Source of the DNA: Xanthoparmelia taractica | Taxonomy: Eukaryota > Ascomycota > Lecanoromycetes > Lecanorales > Parmeliaceae | Direction of reading: 5' to 3' | NCBI GenBank assembly: GCA_033085395.1 | Contig: JANQBS010000013.1 | Span: 1 to 64,000 of the forward strand | Length of the DNA: 64,000 nt | In this document: piece after piece, positions 53,850-64,000 of the stretch | How positions within the stretch are numbered: the first letter of the stretch is position 1 | How the letters are laid out: each line of letters starts with the position of its first letter | Notes under the pieces: model-generated | Told to the model about the DNA's origin: nothing | The model's input: only the letters and a program-made list of their open reading frames with translations | Databases searched by the model: none | Position numbers and translations under genes: made by a program

Positions 53850-56800
53850 CTAAGCTCTGCCGGTAATGTAATCTCTATTCTCCACTGTTACACTCTTGGT
53901 CTGTCGATTGTCAGTAGCCATCTCGTTCTATTGCTGATTGGACTTACCATATGGTTGACCTTGTACACGCCTACCAGCCGAGAAGCCAGCTCAAACATGT
54001 TATTCCTCAAGGAAATAACGATGAATTGTGCATTCTTCGTCCGCTCCTTGATGTAGCTGGCAACGATAGAAACATTGCGAAAATCGAGTGCAGCATCAAT
54101 CTCGTCCATCACATATAGCGGAGTTGGCTTGTAGTGATGCAGAGCAAACACCAACGCCAAACTGCTCAGCGTTTTCTCACCGCCCGAAAGGTTCGAAATG
54201 TTTTTCCACGATTTCTTGGGCGGCATTACGCTGAAAAGAATACCTTCCGAAAAGGGGTCGAGCGAATCAACGAGCTCCAATTCAGCGTTTCCGCCCATTG
54301 TGATCATCTGATACATTTCCTTCAACCGCAGAGAAATCAGACTGAAACCGGTCATGAAACCCTCGAGACGGAGCTTGCGAAGGTCGTCGCAACGCTTCTT
54401 TGCAGTATCTCGTTGTGTTACGGCAGCTTGCAAGTCATTATTGCGTGAGATGTATTCCTCAACGCGGCGGCGGTATTCAGCCAGCACGCCAAGCTCGACG
54501 TTGATATTTTGGGTTTTCTCCTCCAATATTGCAATTTCACCCTTCAAGGTGTCCTTGTCCATATCCCCAAGCTCATCTTTAGTGTACTGAGGTAGGTCTT
54601 CTGCCGGTTGTTCTTCTCCGACGTCACTGACGCTTTGGATGCTCAACTTGCTGAGCTTCTCGTTCCAGTATTTTAGTCGTTTCTGGTTCTCGGACTGGGC
54701 TTTCTGATTCTCTTCGAGCTTGTTGCGCATTTCGATCTCGATAGCGCGCGTCTCGTTTAGCTCAGCAGTCTTGTCATCCAACTCCCGCTTCAGAGCAGCA
54801 AGCTCTTCCTGCTTCGCGCTAAGCATCTCCTGTGCTTCTTTTGCCTTGGACTTGGAGGCGGAAGCGTCATTGGCCTGTGTCTTGACCTCACTGACCAGGT
54901 TTTCGAGCTCCTCGGCAGCAGCAGCAAGCTCGTTTTCGGCATCCTCGTATGACATTTGGTGCTTGATCTTTTGCTTCTCAGCTTTTGACTTAGCGACTTC
55001 CGCATTGGACATCTCTTCCATGAGAGTCTCGATCTGCTCTTTTAAGCCATCGACCTTGGCTTTCTGCCCTCTAAGCCTCACACCACCAACTTCCATGATC
55101 TTATCTTGAAGCTCCTGGATTTCTTGTTCGAGACCAGCTGTTTCTGCACGTAGCTTCTCGACATCCTTTTCAAGTTTCGAGATCTGCTTACCCAATGTAT
55201 TGATACGAGCATCGTCAGAATTACTTGTTGGCTGTGCTGCCGTTAGCTCGCTTACCCGGCGCTGAGCGTCTGCGATATTTCGCTTTAGGCTCTCGGATTC
55301 TAAGCCAGTCTTCTGGATGGCCGTTTCCAGTTGAGGAATCTGACTGTTGAGCTCTTTGAGCGAAGCTTCGAGCTCTCTTTGCTTGTCTTGGTGCTTCAGG
55401 AGATCTTGCTCCAGCTGGTCACGGTCGACTTCCAGCTTCGACACTTGTTCTTTTGAGGTTTCCGCAACAAGCTTGGATGACATGCCGCCTCTAGCAACAC
55501 GGGTCCCACCGCCACTCATCGTTCCGGAGACGTCAATCAGTTGCCCATCTAAGGTAACCACTCTCCATCTTCGAGCGCCATATGCAATACGGTTTGCCTG
55601 CTCGAGATCTTTCGCTACCAAAGTATTTTGTAGAACGCTGAAGAAAGCAGGACGGAAGATGTCATTCTTCGTCTTGACAAGGTCGAACAGTCTTGGTACG
55701 CCTTCAGGCGTCTCGATTGCGGACAGATCCCTTTTTGCAAGACGGTCCAGCAGGATAATGTTAGCTCTACCCAGATTATTCTTGCGCAGGTAATCGATAC
55801 ACTGCTGGCCCACCTCAACCGAGTCAACTACAAGATTCTCCAGGGATGGACAGGCCGTTGATATAGCCACATCGTATTTTTGGTCGATAGTGCCTAGGTT
55901 ACCAAGTCGTCCATGAAAACCTTCTATTCGTCCTGACTCTTTCAGTCGCATCAAGCCATTGAGTACGTTGCCTTGGCTCTGGGTGCTCGACAGACTGGCT
56001 CTAGCTTCCTCTGCTTTTTGTCGGGCACCAGACAGCTGCGATCTTATCGCAGGTTCCCTCTGCATAATTTGGGCCAGCTCGCCCTGAACTTTACCGGCCT
56101 CCTTCTCCACCTGCAATTTCTGAGTCTTCAATTCCTTGGTCTCGCTTTCCTTCGTCTTGCGGCTTTCTTCAAGTGAATTGATCTTAGCTTGGGCCTCTTC
56201 AAGCGCGACAACTCCTGCCGAAGCTCTTTCACGTAGGATCTCAAGCTCGCTATTGGTAACGGCAATGGCCGATTGCTTTTCGTTGATCTTCTGGTTCCAC
56301 GGCTCTAATGACTTTTGCTTGGCAGCTATCTGGTCGGAGAAAGCCTGAGTTTTTCCTTTCAGGGAGTCTCGAATTGTGGCTAGCTCCTCCTCTTCTTCAC
56401 GCATAGCCTTTTCCAACGCAGCAATTTCTTTCGTGTTACGCTCGACATCGTCTGAGTGCTTCTGTGCTAGGCTCTTTGCTTCAGAACCTGAAAGTCGACT
56501 TGACTGTAGCGCTTTTTCAAGCTTGGCTTGTTTGTTTGTTAGAAACTTCTTCTTTTCCTCATACTTCACATGCTCCTTGTCGTACTTAGCCATCTCCTTG
56601 ATGACAGCCTGGGTCGCTTTCTGTAATGTCTCGTACTCCTTAGCGCCATGTTTGTATGCTTTCTCGATGCTCTTGATGCCGTTCTCGTTGCCCTGATGCT
56701 TTTCGAGCTCTGCGTTGAGTTGACCCTGCATTTGCCCAATGGCTTCATCTGTTACCTTAAGATTGTCTCCACACTCGTCAATGTAGACTTGATACAGAGC

Positions 56801-58180
56801 AGATTGTTTTAAGGCAAGCTCATTCTCGTCTCGAATGTAAGCCAAAGCCTTGTTCTTTTTGTCTTCGAGACCTTTCTTCTCCTTTTCAACGTGCTGGACA
56901 CGAGCATTCTTCTCCGTACAGAGCTCATTGAGCGTCTCTACCTCCATCGCAGATTCTTCGATGGGTGACTTGTATTTTGAGGTACCAATGATATCTTCCA
57001 GGTATTCGAGCAAGCCGTCGTCGTGTTCGTTGGCAGCTTTGGGCTTCATCTGCGCAATGGATTCGACCTCTCCCTGCAGGATGAGGAATCTTTTGTGGTC
57101 CAGGTCAACGCCTCGTTCTTTCAAAAGTGTTGTTACTATCGTGAAATTGGACTCCTGCATATTGATGTAGTATTTGCTGGAGTTATTCTTGAAGGCTCTT
57201 CGCGATATAATCAGGGTCGAATCAGGAAGGACTTCATGCTTTCCATCGGGCTACGAATAGTTAGCAGCTGTCCGATCACGGGCTGATTCAAAACGTACGA
57301 GGTCCATGACTTCTTGAAAATGCACTTCCACTTCGCAATGATCTAGATCGGGAAATGCTGCTGAGTTGTGGATCAAGGCAGATATCTTGCCTTGTCTCAT
57401 CTTGCTTGCTCGGAAGCCGAAGACAAACAGCAAGGAATCGATGACATTCGATTTTCCGGATCCGTTCGGCCCTACAACAGAAGAAAAGGAAGCATGAAAG
57501 GGTCCAACTTCCTGTCTACCAGCATAACTTTTGAAGTTCTTGAGAACCAAGTACTGGATGACGGTTCGCGACTTGGGGCCAGCATTTTCTGGTTGTTGAG
57601 GCACTGCCAGAGCTCTTGATCTTACGACGATATCCATCGGCTTCTCCAATATTGTATCCAATGCTTTGACAGGCACGAATTCTTTCTGATTCTTTGGCGT
57701 TGGCGCTTGCTCATTCAAGGAATCGGTAATGTCGGCCAATGGAGCGCCATGTGACTGCGATGGCTCTGGTGAAGTGGAAGGCTTTGGGGTGAGCAATGGT
57801 GGAAGTACATCTACCGCGACTGATGAGCGGACTCTTTTTGTAGCCGCTGCGCTTTTGCGCTTTCTTGGGGATGCTTTCTTGGTAGGAGACACCGGCTCAG
57901 GCTTGACTGTTTCTTCAGGGTCGAAAATCTCAGTAGGCTCAACGCTTTCGCCAGTCCTTGCCCTTCGGGTACGGGCTGTAGTACGCGGAGTCGAAGGTAC
58001 TTCCGTCGTTTTGCGTCTTGTCTGACGCTTAGGACTGCGCTGTGGTGCCGGCGTAAATTCCTCCTCGTCGTCCTCCACTCTGCCCATGCCTCCCATGTTT
58101 TCATCATCGGACTCTTCAACGACCACCTTCCTACGCGAGGCAGCGCGCCGTGACGGCCTTGTTGGCGAGATGGTAGCCAT
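53850..58180 (-). CDS. smc4: Condensin subunit SMC4
   Basis: Three exons (58180-57299, 57250-53948, 53900-53850) give 1411 residues. Removal of intron 1 (48 bp) joins EVMDL to PDGKHEVLPDSTLIISRRAF; intron 2 (47 bp) replaces a read-through end with TKSVTVENRDYITGRA. The first 200 residues are a disordered basic/acidic tail. Then come the ATPase N-lobe with Walker A (VVGPNGSGKSN, about 236-245), a long coiled coil, the hinge around GRLGNLGTIDQKYDVAIS and GTMSGGGTRVARGG, the second coiled coil, the signature NLSGGEKTLSSLALVFALHH and Walker B LYVMDEIDAALDF. SMC4 pairs with SMC2 to compact and segregate chromosomes. Upstream Met codons at 58240 are possible but less likely. Confidence 0.95.
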
Positions 58181-58340
58181 TGGCAATAGATTACTATGTG
58201 GATGTCGCAATCTTGAAGTCGCGATTTGTTTGTTTACCACTCAGCCTTATCGGTCATAAGCTCCGGATATACCACCACTTTACCTTCGCAAGCCTGAAGC
58301 GCGAAAGACTGATTCTGGTAATCAAATTTCCTGAAAAGCC
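58181..58340. promoter_or_regulatory. 160-bp bidirectional promoter, smc4 / ELYS-like
   Basis: Only 160 bases separate the two start codons of genes read outward, so their promoters and 5' leaders must overlap. No TATA box is evident, as is usual for compact fungal housekeeping promoters. Confidence 0.6.
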
Positions 58341-59368
58341 ATGGACGACTTTGATGACTTCGAGGTCGTATTTGGGAATAGTTCAAACATTGCATACGAG
58401 AAATCAGTAGCCGGGGACATCAAACAGAGACGTCGCTCTTTGGAGAATGAGCTGTTCATCGACCGGCTCTTGAAGGCCTTGGGAGTTCAGGATGGTCTGC
58501 TCTACACCAGAAATGGATTCTATTTAAATTCTGGCTATACTCATTGCATTTAGTTTCGAGTTCGTATCCTGCCGAATCCCACGAGAGCCTTAGACTTCTC
58601 CACGAACAAATCATCAGTAGCTCTTCTCCTGACCACCATAAGCACTCTGCATTATACTATCTTCTCAAAGACCTTCAGAAACACAGTCATCGGTCTCCCA
58701 GAGATTTTGCCAATGCATCATACCTACCAGGAAAATACAGAACTTTCGTTGATGGCATATGGCAATTGGATCGGTTAGAGTTCGAGGTATTGATTCATGG
58801 CCTTTTGATGGTGACATCGCTGACTATATTCACAAAGAAAGCCTTAGATTATCTCACAGAGCCTTCGCTGATCCCTACTTTCCCTGAGGAAATACTTTAC
58901 ACTCTCTGTCGGCATGCTCACGATGGTAACCTTCCCGTTGCCTACTACCAATCCGTCTCGCCCGTCATCACATCTGGCAAAACCCTCGAGACCTACTTCC
59001 TGACCCTTTGTCGCGTCAGTGTTACAGAAGCATTTTATTTCTCCCGCACACAAGGTGACCTAAATCACCGCGTTCTTTTCGAGAAGCTGATATACTTCGT
59101 CCACGCCGGTTCGCATGGAGCAATTAAAGCAACAAGAGGTGTCGAGTTGATCAGCCTACCTTTTAACAAGGAAGAAGAGTCTTGGTTCACGGAATTCTTA
59201 GAGGATGGGAAGAGGAAAAAGCTGGCTGGTGCGAATGATACCTTGATCATGCGAGCAATCGCAATCGGACGTTCAGAGTCCATATCCCAAGACTGGGGGA
59301 AGGAAAACAGCCAGAAGATTGATGGAATAGATTGGCATACACTGAGAGGTGGCATTCGGAACTCTTAG
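58341..59368 (+). CDS. ELYS-like nuclear pore assembly protein
   Basis: Two exons (58341-58494 and 58554-59368) give 322 residues. The 59-bp intron (GTCTGC...TTTAG) joins LLKALGVQD to VSSSYPAESHES. The helical domain matches the fungal ELYS-like family: LRLLHEQIISSSSPDHHKHS, ALYYLLKDLQKH, YLPGKYRTFVDGIWQLDRLE, ALDYLTEPSLIPTFPEEILY and LPVAYYQSVSPVITSGKTLE. These short fungal forms lack the AT-hook tail of animal ELYS. In fission yeast and other fungi they attach to the Nup107-Nup84 outer-ring complex and assist pore assembly at the nuclear envelope. The start MDDFDDFEVVFG is acidic and well placed after the shared promoter with smc4. Confidence 0.85.
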
Positions 59369-61709
59369 TCCATCTTGCACGTCTAATGGGTGGCGATATT
59401 AGTTCCGTGCTGAGAAGAGGCGGCGAGTGAATCATGATGGCGTCTTCTAAGCAGTAAGATTCTCTAAATGGTTGAAGCATAAGAGGACTTGACTGATAAC
59501 GCACTCGTATTTAGACTTAAAAAGATTGTCACTTCGTCCCATGCCTCATTCATCATGATGCTTTCTTGTGCAACTCCTCCACTGACAGTAAATGGCAGAA
59601 TTTGGTGACTCTACCTATCTATTGCATTCTTAGGATAGGGAAAATCGCATCGGAACCGAGAGTCAAGCCAGGTAAAGCGGCACAATATTGATGTTGATTC
59701 CACATACAGGTTGTGCAGCAGCCTCTCTGGAGACGCTCCAAGAGTCGTCTTCCTGCATGAATCCGTGTTTCCGCTTTTCCTTAATCTCACAATTGACGCG
59801 GTAGACTAGGTCAATGATGGGCGTATCTTATTTAATGGAGATCGCGGAGAAGCTCTTGTGAGTATCCATTGCCGAAAAACACGACTCGTACGGAATAGGG
59901 AAAATGGGGTACCTCTCGACTTCTACGTTGTGTGTGGAAACTGACCCAAGCCACGATTGAGATATGAGTCTTGCATTTCAACAATTGGGTTTGGCTTGAA
60001 TTGGTTCGATCTTAACGTCACATGCGTGAGCTGCTATTGCCTGAAACTGGCTGACCTCCGCGATGCCAATCGAGGAGCAGAATGAGATCTATGAGTCTTC
60101 AATCGCCTCCTCTACTGTATGAGTCATCCCGAGTAGCGACAGTCTCATACGCAATGTGAGTCAATTTGACCCACACACTACGGAGGTGGTCCTCTTTCCT
60201 CGTCAATGGTCGGTCCGGCATTTACACTCCTTGCTAGAAGTTTCATTCTCGATCTCTGATGTTGCCAGTCGGTTTACTCATTCTTTCAGACCTTTGCATC
60301 TAGCTTGTATGTGTTGGAAAACCGAAGCGATCATATCGGAAACTATATTAATGGTATCGTCTGACCAGGCAGATCTTTGGCAGTGTCCTTTTCACTGTTC
60401 GATAAACCGTGAGAACCTGTTGACCCTAGACATTCTTCGGAGAGGGGGCGCAGGCTGGAGGGTTTACTGGTCTGTTGGTCTCTATAGAAGCTACGAATAT
60501 CCCTTGTCCAGGAACCAACTGGGAGTTGCGGACTTCCACCGCTGCGCCGAAACTGGATCCTCAAACCTCTGGTACACTGCACCATCTTCTGGACATCGAC
60601 TCGATGGCTTCGGCTTTGTATTTTCCGTGTCAGCTCAGTCATGTCTCATCTTAAATAGGTCGAGGCAGACAATTTGACGCCTACACTAACGGCATTTCGG
60701 TAAGAACATGTGAAATGCAAACGAAATCGCGGCTAATTCTAGAGAGGTGCAACCACCTTGGCCTGGGGGTGTATCTTCCGCTAGGACCATCAGTGCCAAC
60801 ATATCTGCCTGGAGACAAGACGACCATACGGGCCGCTCGTTCGCGGAATGTCAAGGGTGGACTACCGTGCACGTAATCGACATCTACATTTAACCTCCGT
60901 GATGCTCAACGATATGGTTCATTGGCTGTTCCAATCGTGCCCTGAGAACCTTTAAAGCTTAACGTGGTTGGAAGAACTGATTAGATTCTTCGATCAGCCG
61001 CGTACTCCCTTAATAAAGGTGTGCCTGATATCATTCGATATTATCGATCAATGCTGAACCCATTGCTCTTGAGGCCCGACAAGGCTGTCTTGCGCCTTGC
61101 ATTTAGTTAACGATCGCCGTTCTTACCTCTCCGCTCCTACCGCTGTCAATCAAACGCCTCACTAACCACATGCAAGCATTGCGGTTCATCCTCCTTTATC
61201 AACTGAGGCCACGCTCATGATCTCACATCTAAGACCCACGCAGGTCACCTGGCTCTGCTTACTGAGCTCCCATGAGACAACCCCAGGAGCTTTTCCCAGC
61301 CGTGTTGCTTTTAGCTGCAACCGTGACAACTTTGTTCGCAAGGGTTACTGATTATGACTGAATTATAGCAGAACTTCCGATTACAATATTTCGCCCGTCA
61401 ATCAATCTGGTGATGTGCTTTCAATGGGGCGGTTGACACCGACGAATCCTAATCATCGCTGCCTACAGCGCTACTCCCATTTTCAACAAGTAAGCAAAAG
61501 GGTGACCCCCTGAAGTAGGGGCTTGAGTGGTGTGTCAGCGAAATATCGGGACCTACACAGCATCCCTCTAGTTTTCCTGTAGTTGCACAAGATGCTGCTC
61601 GATTCTGCGCTCTCGAAGTGTCTCTTCATGGAAAGTTGCGAAAGCTCATGAATTCCACGGATTCCCCAATGATGTGGTGAACGGCTGCCGAAGTTGCGAG
61701 AAATCCCGA
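59369..61709. other. 2.3-kb gene-poor region
   Basis: The longest frame is 173 codons (60156-60677, plus); it has no family motif, signal or splice logic and overlaps a 99-codon frame on the other strand. Base composition is normal, without RIP signs. I see no tRNA, transposon end or long repeat. Confidence 0.45.
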
Positions 61710-62810
61710 CTACTGTCGCTGACCTGGGCTTGCTAAATTGCCGCTCACAAAGACTACCAGCACCGCAGCGTACCTATATCGAGGTCAGCAAAGCCATACA
61801 GGAGATAAGTAGACTTACGCTGCGGTGGCTGCAAAGAGCTCTGAACGCCGAGCCGTCGACAAGACGCTAACGGAAAAGGCGAAAAGGACGGTCCACATTG
61901 TCAGCAAACCCAATCTGGCTGCTGGTCCAGTTACGAAGTACAGTGAAATTATTGCCCCTACGAGGAGAACGCCCGCCATAAGAATACTAAGCGCTCCCAC
62001 GGCTTTGGAGATTCGTGTCTCTGGAAGATAATATAGTCTATCCCACGGCTGCCGATGCGATTCACGAGGCTTCTGTGCTACTGAGTCAGCGTCGGAACCG
62101 AGACAAGAGAGCGAAGCACTGCTCAATTACCTTCATCCAATGACTGCAATGATCCCTTAGGAATTGAGAAAGTCGATCCTCCCCCTTTGCAGGTCTAAGG
62201 GCTACCAAGTCCTTATGCTCTTCGAAGTATGCCTGCTCCCCCAGTCCTACGAAGCATTGCTCATTGTCAAGCCACCCAGTCAAGGCGTTCTTAACGCGAA
62301 CTGGTGGGCTCGAAAATTTCAATACTTCACTTTGTGCTGATAGAAGCTCATCTACGCTGGCGTTAGCCTATCAAATCCCATTGAGAATTCGAGGCTTGCA
62401 ACTTATCACTTACAGTATTCTTTCAAGAGCTTTCTCATTTCACCCAGAAGCTTATACTTTTCTTCATCCCGAGGATCTCGTTCTTGCAATTCTTCATAAA
62501 TGGTGGCTGAAGACAGAAAACCTTTCTCCTTCGGATCTTTTGCATCTTCACCGTCAAGAATGTCTAGCCGATTCTGTTTCGACAGGATCTCACTTTGCAT
62601 TACCAATAACACGCGGGCTGCAGTCCTATCAAATCTTCGATACACGGCAAGCTCTTTGTCTGTGGCAATGAAACTTGCAGCCTGTGCATACCCTGTGGTC
62701 TGTATCTTGTTCGGCGGGGCCACAAGTTGCTTTGCTGTTGGGATTCGCGAAATTTGACGACGCAATGGCTGTTTGCGAGCATTGGTGTTGTATTTGGGTA
62801 AAAGAGCCAT
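61710..62810 (-). CDS. DUF6594-family membrane protein
   Basis: Four exons (62810-62414, 62351-62131, 62072-61819, 61773-61710) give 311 residues with frame closed. Splicing joins LLKEY to YELLSAQSEVLKF, HWMK to KPRESHRQPW and ELFAATAA to YAAVLVVFVSG. The N-terminal part has the YRRFDRTAARVLLVMQSEI pattern with paired helices (ERDPRDEEKYKLLGEMRKLL) typical of the fungal DUF6594 family. The C-terminus carries three membrane helices: VGALSILMAGVLLVGAIISL, LGLLTMWTVLFAFSVSVL and AAVLVVFVSG. The family is common in Pezizomycotina, often in accessory regions, and has no established function. The 63-bp first intron has its branch GCTAAC close to the acceptor. Confidence 0.8.
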
Positions 62811-63779
62811 CTACGTGAAAACATACGAATATTTGGCCGAAGCGTACGATCAGACTGAAAATGCCCTTTCCCATAAGGGCCCCTCTGGTTTAAGAGCAGT
62901 AATCAGAAATCTGCCTAACCAAGTCACGGGCAGGCTGACTTAGAAGGGCACGAGGCTTGAGTGAGCCTTTTCCAAGCCGTATCGATTTGAGTCGCCTTGG
63001 GAGCTCAGCCACCTCCCAGTCTTCGCATGTGCCGTAAGTGCAAACCTCAGGGGCTAGGCTTGACATCTCAAAGGAACTATTGGACGCCAAGGGCGTTCGC
63101 ATGCACACTGCCCCCATGGCAAGGCGCTTATGCGAAGCCCCCGAAGGATTACGGCCACCAAAACTATTCTGGCCATAGACTAACCCGTTATGTTCGCTAT
63201 ACTTAGGAATGTGACTGCTTAATATGGGACCTCGAGGTTGTATCAGAGACGAGACGAAGTCGGCGAATTGAATTGGACTCGCTGTGCTTCCGAAGACGTC
63301 ATTCTTTGATGCGACATACATAAATACACTATGGAATACCTTTCTAAATGAATAGCTTTCATCGCATTTATTGCGTTTCATTGACCAGTCAGGGCCCCCA
63401 ATTGCTCTGGTCTGGGCCCTGTCGCATCCCCCACCACACCCTGCTTTAAGTACCTTACCTTATTCACCAAACACCTACCTTGTTTATATAGGATCGGCCC
63501 CCCGCGTTCGGAACGCACCATCAATCTACCGACTCCTCTACAACGAGGCTACAAACATCCTCATAAAAATTCTTCTCCATCTTATACCCACTGCCGGTAT
63601 TGGAAGAGTATGTCCAACAGTAATGGAACGTCAGAAAAGTCGTCCACCATGTTCTTCTCAAGAGTAAGAGGCCCCAATGCCGGAGAGCAGAACCCGGTCA
63701 TAGAACCTTTCTGCTGACGCTGTCAAAGGCATCAACTGCTCGACTCGAAGTACTCTTCTTCACATGCTTATGCCTCACC
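62811..63779. other. Intergenic region, no firm gene
   Basis: Frames of 163 codons (62890-63381, minus) and 98 codons (63371-63667, plus) overlap near 63375 and have no recognised family. Copies of TACCTTACC/ACCTACCTTG words occur at 63450-63481, like those near 13.3 kb. Confidence 0.4.
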
Positions 63780-64000
63780 ATGCTCGCAACCTGTCTCGGT
63801 CTCACCTCTCCTCCTCTTGTAATAACTTTGGTAGTCTTGAGCTTGGGGCTCCTGCTACTACTATGGCCCAAGGGCGAAGCCCAACTTTTTTCGGCCACCC
63901 GATCAACCTGGGCTAGATACAAGACCGTGTTCCTCGAGCTCTGTGCCTTGGTCTATATCCTGTGCGCGGGGCTCTCCCTATATGCGAGGTTTTCCGCGAG
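63780..64000 (+). CDS. Possible membrane protein, cut by the right edge
   Basis: An open frame running off the window with at least 73 codons. It shows two hydrophobic segments (PPLVITLVVLSLGLLLLLW and VFLELCALVYILCAGLSLY) separated by a polar loop (PKGEAQLFSATRSTWARYK), the look of a membrane protein N-terminus. The frame is also open upstream of the chosen Met, so this could be an internal exon. Family cannot be judged. Confidence 0.3.
   Translation, partial: MLATCLGLTSPPLVITLVVLSLGLLLLLWPKGEAQLFSATRSTWARYKTVFLELCALVYILCAGLSLYARFSA

Noticed and set aside
60156..60677. 173-codon plus-strand frame in the gene-poor region
   Set aside because: Overlaps a 99-codon minus frame, has mixed Cys/Ser/Trp content without pattern, and no family signal.
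62890..63381. 163-codon minus-strand frame
   Set aside because: No domain, signal peptide or membrane segment; no supporting splice sites.

Overview
This window is nuclear DNA of a filamentous ascomycete (Pezizomycotina). Genes carry short GT-AG introns (about 47-83 bases, branch motifs of the GCTGAC/GCTAAC type). Several families are typical of these fungi: a PTH11-like rhodopsin-domain receptor, DUF6594, Inp1, an UsgS-like membrane protein, a CE16-type esterase and a GT69 mannosyltransferase. The first 4.5 kb is an extremely TA-rich, ORF-poor block of the kind left by repeat-induced point mutation (RIP). I cannot fix the class or species from sequence alone.

Layout. 1-4.48 kb: RIP-like repeat block holding a 296-bp MITE with near-perfect terminal inverted repeats and an 8-bp target duplication. 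5-14.3 kb: a hypothetical basic protein, a GT69 glycosyltransferase, a cell-surface kelch protein and a DsbA/FrnE-like protein. 14.4-17.4 kb: a prolyl-4-hydroxylase-like gene whose 2.2-kb second intron contains a whole C2H2 zinc-finger gene on the same strand. 17.7-26.1 kb: conserved regulators and machinery: Fhl1-like forkhead/FHA factor, ESCRT-III Snf7, telomere protein Ten1 and bZIP factor Atf1. 26-32 kb: mostly hypothetical or empty. 32.1-37.5 kb: a FAS1 secreted protein, a seven-helix rhodopsin-domain receptor and a polysaccharide deacetylase. 38-45 kb: hypotheticals and peroxisome inheritance protein Inp1. 45.2-59.4 kb: a dense conserved block: Cue3/ASCC2-like RQT subunit, formamidase, UsgS-like membrane protein, GDSL/CE16 esterase, SRP14, condensin SMC4 and an ELYS-like nucleoporin-assembly protein. 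59.4-64 kb: gene-poor, with one DUF6594 membrane protein and an open frame running off the right edge.

How the genes relate. This is a eukaryotic chromosome arm, so most neighbours are functionally independent. Themes recur: nuclear and chromosome maintenance (SMC4, ELYS, Ten1, Fhl1), stress transcription (Atf1), protein targeting and quality control (SRP14, Cue3, Snf7) and cell surface or secretion (GT69, kelch, FAS1, deacetylase, CE16 esterase). Several neighbours are divergent pairs with short shared upstream regions (SMC4/ELYS 160 bp, P4H/fhl1 287 bp, snf7/ten1 501 bp).

Exon structures were deduced by reading splice sites by eye and checking that frames close and family motifs are restored. 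They are predictions without transcript support. The main findings are the nested zinc-finger gene, the MITE in the RIP block, and a formamidase with a GC-AG intron and a 19-nt micro-exon whose two flanking introns can be retained without breaking the frame.
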